Source: Allokutzneria sp. A3M-2-11 16
Lineage (GTDB): Bacteria; Actinomycetota; Actinomycetes; Mycobacteriales; Pseudonocardiaceae
Assembly (NCBI RefSeq): GCF_024213555.1
Contig: NZ_JANAVO010000001.1
Location: 806,001 to 870,000, forward strand
Direction of reading: 5' to 3'
Length of the DNA: 64,000 nucleotides
In this document: one piece after another, positions 55,469-64,000 of the stretch
Layout of the letters: each line of letters starts with the position of its first letter
Position numbering within the stretch: the first letter of the stretch is position 1
Notes under the pieces: generated by a model
Seen by the model: the letters and a program-made list of their open reading frames with translations, nothing else
Told to the model about the DNA's origin: nothing
Database searches by the model: none
Position numbers and translations under genes: made by a program

Positions 55469-56328
55469 CCCGTCCCCCCACGGCCATCCACCTGGCAGAG
55501 CCAACGCCGCAGGCGTTGGAGGCACTCGACGCTCGCGGCGTACCCCCCGCGTGAGAAGTCCTCACCCCACGGCGAGTCCCGCTCGGCGGCAGTGAGCGAT
55601 CTGTTGTGTCGCCAATGCGTCTCCAGGCTGAGAAAGCCGTCGTACCCGTCCTCCGCCAAGCGCAGCAGGATGTCGATCCAGGGCAGGTCGCCGTCGCCCA
55701 GCCGGACGTAACCCGATGTCCCGTCAGGGTCTTTGACGTGGACGTGTCGGATCAGGTCACCACCCAGCTGGTAGTCCGAAGGGAAGGGCTTCGCGTCCCA
55801 GCCGCTGAAGACGCTGTTCCCGGGATCCCACAACAGGCCGATGTCGTCGCGACCGAGCTCGTCGAGGAAGTCGAGGGCGTGGCGCACGGTCGGAGTGTTG
55901 GTACGGGTACCGGTCTCCACGACCAGGGGAAGTGGCAACGACAGGTTCTCCAGCAGTCTCGAGACCGTTCGGGCCGCGGTCCTGGGCGCGGGCTCAGCAT
56001 CCCGGTAGAAGCTGAACACGCGCATGTGCGGCGCGTTCAACACCGCACCGTGTTCGCAGTACCGGAGCAGGCCCTCACGCACCGTGGCGAACTCCTCGTC
56101 GGTCACGGGCACGCGGTGCTTGAAGGCGGGCGGCGCGTAGCCAGCGACCGTCAGGTTGTTCTGGTCGAGAACCGCACGAAGCTCCCGCAGCTGCGACCCC
56201 GACATCTGGTCGGGCGGAGTGTTCCCGAACGATCTCACCTCGACGCCAGCGAGCCCCAGCTGCGCGGCCGTCTCCGCGACGACCCGCACGTCTTGGGCCA
56301 CCTCATCACCGATCACGGCCAGCTTCAC
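55465..56328 (-). CDS. Sugar phosphate isomerase/epimerase (xylose isomerase-like TIM barrel)
   Basis: 287 residues. The barrel strands are recognisable: KLAVIGDEV, GVEVRSFG, LTVAGYAPP, PLVVETGT (metal-binding Glu), GLLWDPGN (Asp), IRHVHVKD (His/Asp) and FLSLETHW (Glu). This is a complete divalent-metal site as in the IolE/IolI/hydroxypyruvate isomerase group. GTG 56328 overlaps the upstream stop. Probably isomerises or epimerises a keto-sugar or cyclitol. Confidence 0.85.
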   Translation of the reverse strand: MKLAVIGDEVAQDVRVVAETAAQLGLAGVEVRSFGNTPPDQMSGSQLRELRAVLDQNNLTVAGYAPPAFKHRVPVTDEEFATVREGLLRYCEHGAVLNAPHMRVFSFYRDAEPAPRTAARTVSRLLENLSLPLPLVVETGTRTNTPTVRHALDFLDELGRDDIGLLWDPGNSVFSGWDAKPFPSDYQLGGDLIRHVHVKDPDGTSGYVRLGDGDLPWIDILLRLAEDGYDGFLSLETHWRHNRSLTAAERDSPWGEDFSRGGYAASVECLQRLRRWLCQVDGRGGTG

Positions 56329-57035
56329 CGGTGGGTTCCTCCGAGTCGCTTCGTCACAACCGCCAGGTCCGCCGTCTCCGTACCGGCGCGGGTCTCGATG
56401 GTGATCGCGCGCACGGGCGCACCCGCCGACAGCAGCACCTCGACCACGTCCAGATCGGCGTCCACGAGCGGGCGATGCCGATATCCGCAGGAGGTCTTCC
56501 GCACTCCCTTCGCCTGCACCGCACGTACGTGAGGAGCGAGCTCGGTCAGGGCGGGACGGATGTGGTCGCCCGATTCCAGAAGCCCCAGCAGGTCAACCAC
56601 AACGCCGACGCCGAACCTGGCCGCCACCCCAGCGAGGGTCAGGATGTCCGCTCCGCCTCGATGCGTCTCGATCCACAACTCCAGCCCGGCTTCCGCCGCC
56701 TCAGCGAGTTGCGCCGAAACCAGCCCCGCATCCGGTTCCGGCACGCAGAAAACCTTGACCGGGTAGTCCTTCGGTGGAACACCCTCGACGATCTGAACGG
56801 CTTCGGGCTCACCAAGACGCCAGCCGACGCCGGTGAAGAAGACATCGAGCCCAGCCGCCCTGAACTCGGCGAGGCCAGCCGCGACGCCGTCGCACTCCCA
56901 CGCGTGCCCCTTACCGATGCGGAGGTCAACGCCTCCGCCGCCACCTCGCAGGACGGCTCGCGCCAACTGAGATGCGCTGGCACGGGGCAGACTGGCGGAA
57001 CTCAGTCCGGTACCTATGGACGACGTGGACATCAC
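56325..57035 (-). CDS. TIM-barrel sugar isomerase-like protein
   Basis: 236 residues, shorter than typical family members. VDLRIGKGHAWEC, DVFFTGVGW, LWIETHRGG, VVVDLLGL, VRAVQAKGV and ITIETRAG read as barrel strands. The Glu in IETH and IETR and the Asp in VVDL could form a partial metal site. It resembles a reduced xylose-isomerase-like barrel and may work with the fuller homologue downstream. Overlaps both neighbours by four bases. Confidence 0.7.
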   Translation of the reverse strand: MMSTSSIGTGLSSASLPRASASQLARAVLRGGGGGVDLRIGKGHAWECDGVAAGLAEFRAAGLDVFFTGVGWRLGEPEAVQIVEGVPPKDYPVKVFCVPEPDAGLVSAQLAEAAEAGLELWIETHRGGADILTLAGVAARFGVGVVVDLLGLLESGDHIRPALTELAPHVRAVQAKGVRKTSCGYRHRPLVDADLDVVEVLLSAGAPVRAITIETRAGTETADLAVVTKRLGGTHR

Positions 57036-58015
57036 CCAGTCCTCGAAAGACGTCGGTCAGCAGGCGCTCCGAGCAACCCGTCAAGCACATGGGTGACTCC
57101 ACGGCTGCGGTGCAGCGCGATCCGCCCGAACCCGCCTCGTCCGCGCACGGCGACGGCCAGCCGCCGGTACACCGCGACGCGCAGGTCCACCGCCGACGTG
57201 GTCCGCACGTCGACCTGCCGGCCGGCAATCTCCCCGCTGCATCTGCCGTCACGGAGTTCGATCCAGTCCTTCTCTCCCAATGCGATCAGCTGTTCGAACC
57301 TGTGCTGGGCATGGCAGGTGACCGACACAGCGAGGTCCGCCCCCGACTCGAACTCCACCCGGCCGGTCAGCCGCGTGTCGACCCCACCTTGGTCCACATA
57401 GGACAATGGGGTCACCGTTCGAGGGACTCCGAGCAACTGGCATGCCAGATCGAGGTAGTGGACGCCGAGATGCGCGGTGACACCCCCGAGCGCGATCTCG
57501 CGATTCGATCGCCAGCCGCCACCGTCGTAGTGAGCACGGTCGCGGTACCGGGAAACCGTCAGCGTCGCGGTCGCTCCCGCGAGCCGATCAGAGGTAACGA
57601 GCTCGTCCAGGAAATCCGGCAGGGCAAGGCGGTGTTGGAACATGACGGCGGCCAAGCGGTCCGTCTTCTCCGCTTCGGCCACGAGAGCGTCGAACTCGTC
57701 GATGTCCACGGCCGGCGGCTTCTCGACAAGCACGTGCTTGCCCGCCGCCAACGCGGCGGTGACGAGCCCGGCACGGCCCCCTGGCGGCAGGCAGATCGCG
57801 ACGACCTCGACGTCGCCATCGGCGAGCACGTCATCGAAGTCACGTACCGGCAGCGCACTCCGGCTCGCGGCAGCCAGATCAGTTTCGACGACGCAGACCG
57901 CCTCGGCCAACGGCGTCGCCGAGATGGCGGTCAGGTGCTGCCGACCGGCGTTACCCAGACCAACCACGGCGACGGCGACAGGACGCGAGGCGCGCACAGA
58001 ATGAGATGCCCCCAT
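57032..58015 (-). CDS. Gfo/Idh/MocA-family NAD(P)-dependent oxidoreductase
   Basis: 327 residues. The Rossmann motif is VAVVGLGNAGRQHL near residue 14, then the catalytic-Lys segment VLVEKPPAVD near 95, and the C-terminal alpha/beta domain with GVTAHLGVHYLDLACQLLG. It oxidises or reduces a sugar or cyclitol hydroxyl. GAGGGGGTC precedes ATG 58015. First gene of the long leftward operon 58015 to 47201. Confidence 0.87.
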   Translation of the reverse strand: MGASHSVRASRPVAVAVVGLGNAGRQHLTAISATPLAEAVCVVETDLAAASRSALPVRDFDDVLADGDVEVVAICLPPGGRAGLVTAALAAGKHVLVEKPPAVDIDEFDALVAEAEKTDRLAAVMFQHRLALPDFLDELVTSDRLAGATATLTVSRYRDRAHYDGGGWRSNREIALGGVTAHLGVHYLDLACQLLGVPRTVTPLSYVDQGGVDTRLTGRVEFESGADLAVSVTCHAQHRFEQLIALGEKDWIELRDGRCSGEIAGRQVDVRTTSAVDLRVAVYRRLAVAVRGRGGFGRIALHRSRGVTHVLDGLLGAPADRRLSRTG

Positions 58016-58379
58016 GACCCCCTCTTCCGTATGGACCCGAGGCAGAAGGCTAGGAAGGTCGACGCGGCCGCAGAAGTTTGTGGTCGATAAGGAACCACCA
58101 TTACTGCAACCAGGTGACACGGAACCGATCACCACATGTTCAAGGAACGTCGAGGACGAATGACGACGCGCAGCACCGATGGGTGCAGAACGCGGGAGCA
58201 GGTTGGGGAGCCGCCAGGCGCGTCCAACCGCAGCGCACCTATAGCAAGCCAGCGGCAGTGGCTCGCGGGCTCGTGCAGATGGCGATACCGGGTAGGAGCG
58301 TTCTTCGGGGTCGGCTTGCGTTCACGAAGCCGGAGGAGCACAACGGGAGCATCACCGCTCCGTCGCACCTCGGAGGCCG
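58016..58379. promoter_or_regulatory. Divergent intergenic region between the sulfation operon and integrase 2
   Basis: 364 bp without a gene. It must contain the promoter of the leftward 12-gene operon and that of the rightward integrase. No clear operator or riboswitch was found by eye. Confidence 0.4.
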
Positions 58380-59582
58380 ATGGCATGGACAGAACAGATC
58401 GGCATTCAGTCCTGGCGCGTCCGCTACCGCACCGGGGACGGGCACACCGCCTCGATCTCCGGCTTCACCACCAAACTCGTCGCTGACACCTGCGCCGCGC
58501 GCATCAACAACAAAGCTCACCCCAGCCAACCTGACGCACCACAGAGCACGGTCACGCTCGCCGAGTGGGTCGCCGCCTGGTTCACCGCGCTCGACCTCGA
58601 CCCACGCACGATCGACAACTACCGCAGCCGCCTGCGCTGCCACATCCTCCTGCGCTGGGGCACCACCCCACTGAGCGCTATCACCACGCTCGGCATCAAC
58701 AAGTGGATCATCGATCTCCGACAACTCGGCTACGCCAACACCACGATCGCCAGCATCATCAAGCTGCTCTCGATGATCCTCACCGACGCCACCGACGAAG
58801 GCCTCATCCCGGCCAACCCCATCCACCGCCGACGACGCCGCGGTCGACGCAGCCACCGCGTCCCAGCCGAGAAGGTCTGGGCCACCCCCACCGAGGTCCT
58901 GCGCATCGCCGACCAAGCCGCCGCACTCGGCGGCGAGACCGCGGGTCTACTGATCATCACCGCCGCGTGGACCGGCTGCCGCTGGGGCGAACTCACCGGC
59001 CTGCACCGCGACAACGTCGACCTCCACCGCGGCACGATCACCATCGATCCCCGCACCGGTGCCCTGCACGAAAGTTCCCACACCCGGTGGCTCGGCTCCC
59101 CCAAGACCGCATCCTCAGCACGAGTGATCACCCTGCCTGCGTTCCTCATCACCTTGCTGCGCAGGCACTTCGAACGACACGACAACGAATTCGTCTTCAC
59201 CACCGAAAGCGGAAACTGGCTATGGCGCAGCACCTTCATCCGCCGCGTACTCAAACCCGCCGTTAACGGCAATGAGAACGAGCCGCGAGCACGTGTCAGG
59301 ACCGTCCCTGTCAGACCGGGACTGACCTTCCACGGACTACGGCACAGCCATAAAACCTAGCTCATCGCCGGAGGTGCGCCCGAAATCGCACAAGCGCGAC
59401 GCCTCGGCCATCATCTCACCAACCGCGTCACCGAGGTCTACTCACACGTCGCATCCGAAGTCGAACTCCGACTCCTCAATGACCTCCAACGCCGCTGGCA
59501 CACCGCCACCCTCAACGTGACCGCACACCCCACCCCACCGGAGCCCGCGCCACGACGCTCCTCCGGTCCTGTTGCGGCATAA
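58380..59582 (+). pseudogene. Tyrosine integrase of element 2, interrupted by an in-frame TAG
   Basis: Related to the integrase at 38931 throughout: MAWTEQIGIQSWRVRYRTGDG, WTGCRWGELTG, HGLRHSHKT. The codon after HSHKT is TAG (59358-59360), where the intact paralogue has TGG (Trp). Beyond it the frame continues normally with GHH, EVYSHVASEVE (nucleophile Tyr) up to TAA 59580-59582. A single G-to-A change would explain it. The truncated 326-residue product lacks the catalytic Tyr and should be inactive unless the stop is read through. Confidence 0.88.
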
Positions 59583-59722
59583 CAAACACGCTGACCCTCA
59601 CACCGACAGCCACAACCACCCAAACAACACGCTTGAGCCACGATCTTCCTGGAGCAGGCCGCTCCAGGAACGCAAACAGGGTCACCACAACACGATCAAA
59701 GAGTGATCAACACGCAGACACA

Positions 59723-59767
59723 AAGAAACCCGCCTGACCAGCAAATTCGCTGTATCAGACGGGTTCT
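59723..59767 (-). terminator. Terminator of tRNA-Ala
   Basis: An imperfect hairpin (about 59723-59736 with 59754-59767) just beyond the 3' end of the leftward tRNA gene. 59583-59722 shows no gene. Confidence 0.55.
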
Positions 59768-59777
59768 TTCTCCAAAG

Positions 59778-59850
59778 TGGAGCTGAGGGGATTCGAACCC
59801 CTGACCCCCACACTGCCAGTGTGGTGCGCTACCAACTGCGCTACAGCCCC
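59778..59850 (-). tRNA. tRNA-Ala (anticodon GGC)
   Basis: 73-nt complete cloverleaf on the minus strand. The acceptor GGGGCTG pairs with CAGCTCC (one G-U), the D arm is GCGC/GCGC, the anticodon stem CCACA/TGTGG encloses the loop CTGGCAG (anticodon GGC), and the T arm AGGGG/CCCCT encloses TTCGAAT. CCA is not encoded. Its 3' half is the integration target of both elements to the left; integration has preserved the gene. Confidence 0.96.
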
Positions 59851-59983
59851 GTGAGGAGGATCTTTCGCCCGCTTTCGATCTCTCGTTCGCGTGCTCGCAT
59901 ACCATATATGACGGGTCCCCGAACCACGAAATCGGGGGGTCCAAGATCCTCCCGCAGGCCGTTGACCTGCGTTGATGCTGGGA

Positions 59984-60742
59984 TCAGGAGCCGAGGACCT
60001 GGTTCAGCCAGGTGCCCTCGGTGATCTCGATCCGCTTGCCGTTGTGCGCGACGGTCGGGGTGCCGTGGGTGCCACGGGAGCCGACGAGCGCCTGGTTGCC
60101 GGTGAACGCCTTCAGCTCGGCCTCGCCGAGGGCGAGGTGGCGCTTGGTGCGCACGCACTGCTCGAAGTCGGGGTTGGTGCCGACGGCGTTGCCCAGCTCG
60201 ATGAGGCGGTTGTCGTCGTAGCCCTTGCCGCCCTCGGCGGGCTGCTTGCCGAACAGGCTGGCGAAGTAGGTGGGGAACTTGCCGCTGTCGGCCGAGCAGA
60301 GCGCCGCGTTGGCGGCGTCGGCGGAGTAGCCCTCCGGCTGCGACATCGAGTTCAGGAACGGCAGCACGTGGTAGCGGACCTTGAGCTCGCCCGCGCTGAT
60401 CTTCTCGTTGATCTGCTCGCCGTAGAGCTTCTCGAACTGGCCGCACGCCGGGCAGAGGAAGTCGGCGTACACGTCGATCGTGGCCTTGGCGCTGTCCTTG
60501 CCCGCGATCACGGTGCCTTCCTGGCGCTGCACCGGGTAGTCCGACTTGGCCGCGACCACGGGGATGGCCCCCGCGGCCTGGTTCGTCAGCAGCACACCGC
60601 CGATCACACCGACCGCGAGCAGCACGACGAAGACCACGCCGATGATGACCTTGGTCCGGTCACTGCTCGTTCCGCGCGCCGCCGCGACCGCACTGGCTGC
60701 CTGCTTCTTCTTGTTGCGCGCGTTCCGCTGGGCTCCGCCCAC
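59984..60742 (-). CDS. Membrane-anchored DsbA-like thioredoxin-domain protein
   Basis: 252 residues. A basic cytoplasmic N-terminus (NARNKKKQ) is followed by one transmembrane helix (KVIIGVVFVVLLAVGVIGGVLL, about 37-58). An extracytoplasmic thioredoxin fold of the DsbA/DSBA-like (PF13462) type follows, with active site FLCPACGQ near residue 105 and the cis-Pro loop GTHGTPTV near 230. It catalyses disulfide formation or isomerisation outside the membrane. GTG 60742 follows GGGGAGGAA. Confidence 0.88.
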   Translation of the reverse strand: MGGAQRNARNKKKQAASAVAAARGTSSDRTKVIIGVVFVVLLAVGVIGGVLLTNQAAGAIPVVAAKSDYPVQRQEGTVIAGKDSAKATIDVYADFLCPACGQFEKLYGEQINEKISAGELKVRYHVLPFLNSMSQPEGYSADAANAALCSADSGKFPTYFASLFGKQPAEGGKGYDDNRLIELGNAVGTNPDFEQCVRTKRHLALGEAELKAFTGNQALVGSRGTHGTPTVAHNGKRIEITEGTWLNQVLGS

Positions 60743-60930
60743 GTCGGCTTCCTCCCCATTCCTTCTCCGGCCCAGGCCGGACTCTGCTGAGCGCACCCGC
60801 TCGCCGGACAGGAAACACGGCACGGGGTGACACCACCGTGTGGCGAGGGTACTGCGGCCGGGATCAGAGCAGGCCAGGCACACCTTCGCAAGGCTGTCCT
60901 CAAACACGCGAAACGACTTACCGTCTGGTC

Positions 60931-61626
60931 ATGGACGAGATCGGCCACACGCACATGGACGTGTCCGGGGGCTGGATCAGGCCCGCGGTGTTCGGGGCGA
61001 TGGACGGCCTGGTGACCAACATCGCGCTGGTCGCCGGGGTCGGCGGCGGCGGAGCGGACAGCACGGTGATCGTGCTCTCGGGGATGGCCGGGCTGGTGGC
61101 GGGCGCGTTCTCGATGGCGCTGGGCGAGTACGCCTCGGTGGAGACGCAGAACAACGCGATCAGCGCCGAGGTGGCGACGGAACGCCGCGAACTGCGCACC
61201 AACCCGCACGCCGAGCAGGCGGAACTGGTGGACATGTACGTGGAGATGGGCCTCAGCCGGGAGACCGCCGAGCGGGCGGCGGCCGAGGTGCACGCCAATC
61301 CGGAACTCGCCGTTCGAGTGCACATCACCCAGGAACTGGGCGTCGACCCGCAGGAGCAGCCGTCACCGGTGGTGGCCGGGGTCTCCTCGTTCCTGTGCTT
61401 CGCGGTCGGCGCCCTGTTCCCGCTGATCCCTTTCCTGCTCGGCGCGGACTCGCTGCTGCTCGGGCTGCTCGTCGGCGGCGTCGGGTTGTTCGCCGCGGGC
61501 GCCGTCGTCTCCCGCTTCACCACGCGGTCCTGGTGGTACGGCGGCACGCGCCAGCTGCTGTTCGGCGCTGTGGCGGCCGGAGCGACCTACGTGGTCGGCA
61601 TGCTCATCGGGGTCGGGGTCAGTTAG
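60931..61626 (+). CDS. VIT1/CCC1-family transporter
   Basis: 231 residues. The signature WIRPAVFGAMDGLVTNIALVAG lies near residue 15, then a helix with SMALGEYASVETQ. A charged cytoplasmic domain (ELRTNPHAEQAELVDMYVEMG) and three more C-terminal helices (FLCFAVGALFPLIPFLL onward) follow. The family moves Fe(II) or Mn(II) across membranes. No Shine-Dalgarno is visible and a TACCGT -10-like hexamer lies 7 nt before ATG 60931, so the mRNA may be leaderless. Its stop overlaps the stop of the convergent MFS gene (TTAG). Confidence 0.88.
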   Translation: MDEIGHTHMDVSGGWIRPAVFGAMDGLVTNIALVAGVGGGGADSTVIVLSGMAGLVAGAFSMALGEYASVETQNNAISAEVATERRELRTNPHAEQAELVDMYVEMGLSRETAERAAAEVHANPELAVRVHITQELGVDPQEQPSPVVAGVSSFLCFAVGALFPLIPFLLGADSLLLGLLVGGVGLFAAGAVVSRFTTRSWWYGGTRQLLFGAVAAGATYVVGMLIGVGVS

Positions 61627-62942
61627 GGCTGCGGCTGCTGGGGCTTGCCAGCGACGCGCTCGCCAGTCGGCAGCTCGGGGCCCTCGTCGAGGCAGCCGCT
61701 CTCCGCCGCGACGACCGCGGCGGTGTGCTCGTTCGCCCGCTTCGGCAGCGTCTCCGGGGAGAGCAGCCACGGCACCAGCGCGAGCAGCATCGTGAAGCCG
61801 GTGACCGCGAATGCCGTCTCGAAGGACAGGTTCTCCGCCATCACGCCCGCGAGCAGGGGGCCGAGGATGGTGCCGACGTCGGCCGCCATCTGGAAACCGG
61901 CGAGGACTGGGCCGCCCCGCTTCTCGTTGCCGACGACATCGGCGACCGCGGCGCTCTGGGCGGGGGTGAGCAGACCGGCTCCGACGCCCGCGACCAGGGA
62001 CGCAGCCAGGAAGGCCGGAACGGAGTCGGTGAAGCCGAGCCAGATCATCGCGACGCCCGTGATGCCCAGACCGCCGATCGCGAGCGGCCTGCGGCCCCTG
62101 GTGTCGGCGAGCTTGCCGGAGAAGAGCAGGACCAGCGCGTTGCTGCCGGCGAAGACCGACAGCGAGATGCCCGCCCACGCCTCGTTCTCCCGCAGCGCCT
62201 GGGTGACGAACAGCGGGATCAGCGCCATCCGCACGCCGAACATGGTCCACCCGGTGGCGAAGTTCGAGGCCAGGGCCGCGCGGTAGGCGCGGTGGCGGAC
62301 CGCCTCGCGCATGGTGAACAGCGGCCGCGAGTCGTCGCGGTTGGCGGCGGCCAGGGTGGACTTGCGCAGGAAGAACCAGGCGACGAAGGCCGCGACCAGC
62401 AGCGCGACCGCGTAGGTGAGGAACGGCAGCTTGATCGAGATGCCGACCAGGCCGCCGCCCACGATCGGCCCGGTGATGTTGCCGAGCAGGAAGCCGGTCG
62501 ACCACACGCCGGACGCCCGGCCGCGCAGGTGCGGCGGGCTGAGCCGGATCAGCAGGGCGACGGCGGAGACGGTGAACATCGTGGAACCGGTGCCGCCCAG
62601 CCCGCGCAGGATCAGCAGCTGCCAGTAGTCCCCGGCGAACGCGCACGCGCCGGTGGAGACGGCGACGATGATCAGCCCCCACACGTAGACGGGGCGTTCG
62701 CCGAAGAAGGTCACCAGCTTGCCGCTGACCGGGGCGAACGCCAGCCGGGTGAAGGCGAAGGCGCTGATCACGATCGAGGAGGCGGTGACGCCGACGTCGA
62801 AGCTGGCCGCGAAGCCGGGCAGGGCGGGCGCGACGATGCCGAACCCGATCGCGATCACGAAGCTCGCCGCGACCAGCACCCACACCTCGCGGGGAAGGCG
62901 GTTGGAGAGCTGTCCTGTCGCCGGTTCCGCGGACGTGCTCAC
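61623..62942 (-). CDS. MFS transporter
   Basis: 439 residues, about 12 transmembrane helices. Helix 1 is VLVAASFVIAIGFGIVAPALPGF, the loop 2-3 motif region is SGKLVTFFGERPVYVWG, and the second half has SGKLADTRGRRPLAIGG (motif A repeat). It is a typical drug/proton antiporter-like protein. GTG 62942 follows GGGAGG. Substrate unknown. Confidence 0.87.
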   Translation of the reverse strand: MSTSAEPATGQLSNRLPREVWVLVAASFVIAIGFGIVAPALPGFAASFDVGVTASSIVISAFAFTRLAFAPVSGKLVTFFGERPVYVWGLIIVAVSTGACAFAGDYWQLLILRGLGGTGSTMFTVSAVALLIRLSPPHLRGRASGVWSTGFLLGNITGPIVGGGLVGISIKLPFLTYAVALLVAAFVAWFFLRKSTLAAANRDDSRPLFTMREAVRHRAYRAALASNFATGWTMFGVRMALIPLFVTQALRENEAWAGISLSVFAGSNALVLLFSGKLADTRGRRPLAIGGLGITGVAMIWLGFTDSVPAFLAASLVAGVGAGLLTPAQSAAVADVVGNEKRGGPVLAGFQMAADVGTILGPLLAGVMAENLSFETAFAVTGFTMLLALVPWLLSPETLPKRANEHTAAVVAAESGCLDEGPELPTGERVAGKPQQPQP

Positions 62943-63028
62943 CCTGATGCCTCCCACTGCTCTCGTTAGCAGAGCTAAGGTTAAGCCATCGGGCAATCGT
63001 TTTTGTAATCCGATCGGTACCTGTCTTG

Positions 63029-64000
63029 TCAGGAGTTCGCGGGACGCCTGCCCACGCGCAGCAGCGGCTGACCGCCCTGTGCCACCACTGGGCGACCCCG
63101 CCACGTGGTGGACTTGCCCAGCGCCACGCGCACAGCGTCACCGAGCAGTGCGGCGAACGCGGCCCCGGCCAGCGGTGCGACCACGCCGCTCGCAGCGGGC
63201 TGGTTGAGCGCGCGGGCGACGGCTCCGTGGCTGACCGCCTGAGCGCCCCACGCGACGGCTCCCAGGGTGACGAGCCGGGTGTTGCGGCGGCGGAGCCCCT
63301 TCGTCAGCGCGAAGATCGGGACAAGGCTGTAGAGCCCCTGGGAGAGCACGCCGACGCCGAGCACGCGGACGTCGCCGTTGTTGCCAGCGACGAAGCTCTT
63401 GCGCAGCGAGCGCCACATCACGCCGAAGCCGTCGAAGCCGGAGTTGCCGAACATGCCCTGGCTGTCCACCGTCAGCGTCCGCGCGCCCTGGTCGCGGAGC
63501 AGCGTCGCCATCGCGACGTCCTCCCCGCGCGAACCCGCGACCGCGGGCCAGCCGCCGACCCGCTCGTAGGCGTCGCGGCGGAAGAGCATGCAGTGCCCGT
63601 AGGCCAGCGCGAGCAGGCCCCTGCCGTCCGGGCCCGCGCTCTCCAGGATCATCGCGACCGCCGGGGGCATGACGGTCCAGTGTTCGAGCCGCGTCCGGTC
63701 CGTCACGCCGGGCGTGGAGACCAGGTCGGCCTCGCGGGCCAGCGCGGTCGTGAGCAGGCGCCCGACCAGCTCGGGGTGCGCCGTCGTGTCGGCGTCGAAG
63801 AACAGCAGCCAGTCGGTCGGCCCCGAGGCGTCCGGCCAGTCCGGGGCGGAGTCGGCCGCTATGACGCCGACGTGCATGGCGTGCACCTTGCCCGCCCAGC
63901 CCTCCGGCGGCCCGTCGCTGTCCACCACGCGGACCCGCGGGTCCTCCTCGGCGTGCCGGGCGACGATGGCGGCGGTCTCGTCGGTGGAACCGTCGTCGAC
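63029..64000 (-). CDS. Family 2 glycosyltransferase (3' part; runs off window)
   Basis: 324 C-terminal residues; the N-terminus lies beyond the window edge. VDDGSTDETAAIV at the break, WLLFFDADTTAHPEL (metal-binding DxD), GHCMLFRRDAYERVGGW and GEDVAMATLLRDQG are GT2 motifs. Hydrophobic segments near the C-terminus (VLGVGVLSQGLYSLVPIFAL and later) suggest membrane attachment, as in carotenoid glycosyltransferase-like (CrtQ) proteins. Acceptor unknown. Confidence 0.85.
   Translation of the reverse strand, partial: VDDGSTDETAAIVARHAEEDPRVRVVDSDGPPEGWAGKVHAMHVGVIAADSAPDWPDASGPTDWLLFFDADTTAHPELVGRLLTTALAREADLVSTPGVTDRTRLEHWTVMPPAVAMILESAGPDGRGLLALAYGHCMLFRRDAYERVGGWPAVAGSRGEDVAMATLLRDQGARTLTVDSQGMFGNSGFDGFGVMWRSLRKSFVAGNNGDVRVLGVGVLSQGLYSLVPIFALTKGLRRRNTRLVTLGAVAWGAQAVSHGAVARALNQPAASGVVAPLAGAAFAALLGDAVRVALGKSTTWRGRPVVAQGGQPLLRVGRRPANS

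Larger units (their letters stand above)
40298..59850. mobile_element. Integrative element 2: tRNA-Ala-targeted, carrying a sulfated-metabolite gene cluster
   Basis: A 19.5-kb segment between the repeat at 40298 and the intact tRNA-Ala gene. The left end (40351-40557) matches that of element 1. The right end carries a related integrase gene with an internal stop. Cargo: a decayed response regulator, a small secreted protein, and 17 leftward genes, most overlapping by four bases. No conjugation or replication genes are visible. Confidence 0.75.

Overview
High-GC actinomycete chromosome, most likely Pseudonocardiales. The support is strongly GC-biased third codon positions, many GTG starts, PF04672-type methyltransferases, several P450s, secreted enzymes and densely overlapping biosynthetic operons. 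No rRNA or other marker fixes the genus.

Left, chromosomal part (1-27.8 kb). It opens with a partial SAM methyltransferase, a secreted GH172/DUF2961 enzyme and a PAS-GGDEF-EAL protein whose two c-di-GMP motifs are both degenerate. Next comes a 6.8 kb inverted duplication: methyltransferase / P450 / secreted alpha/beta hydrolase (5858-9207) mirrored by hydrolase / P450 / methyltransferase (9276-12635), with a bidirectional terminator at its centre. A leftward isocyanide operon (isocyanide synthase, Fe/2OG partner, FAD monooxygenase, a frameshifted hypothetical) follows. A secreted glycosidase-like protein, a single-module C-A-T-E NRPS and a translationally coupled lysine/ornithine N-hydroxylase come next. 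Then there are secreted or membrane proteins of unknown role and an aminoglycoside-phosphotransferase-like kinase.

Integrated island (27.85-59.85 kb). A ~52-bp segment covering the 3' half of tRNA-Ala(GGC) occurs three times: 27851-27902, 40298-40350 and inside the intact tRNA gene at 59778-59850. These direct repeats delimit two tandem integrative elements with related left ends and related tyrosine integrases at their right ends. Element 1 (12.5 kb) carries only a type I-C CRISPR effector set (cas3-cas5-cas8c-cas7), a ~56-unit array with unusually degenerate repeats, and an integrase. cas4, cas1, cas2 and a leader are absent. Element 2 (19.5 kb) carries an almost uninterrupted leftward operon for a sulfated small molecule: oxidoreductase, two sugar-isomerase-like proteins, sulfotransferase, CysD/CysN/CysC for PAPS supply, an Ldh-like fusion, deacetylase, glycosyltransferase and NDP-sugar dehydrogenase. 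A CitB-type regulator, a CoA-ligase-like enzyme, a peptide deformylase, an MFS exporter and a flavoprotein follow. Its integrase has an in-frame TAG, so element 2 is probably no longer self-mobile.

Right, chromosomal part (59.85-64 kb). tRNA-Ala, a membrane-anchored DsbA-like thioredoxin protein, a VIT1/CCC1-family transporter, an MFS transporter and a partial GT2 glycosyltransferase running off the window.
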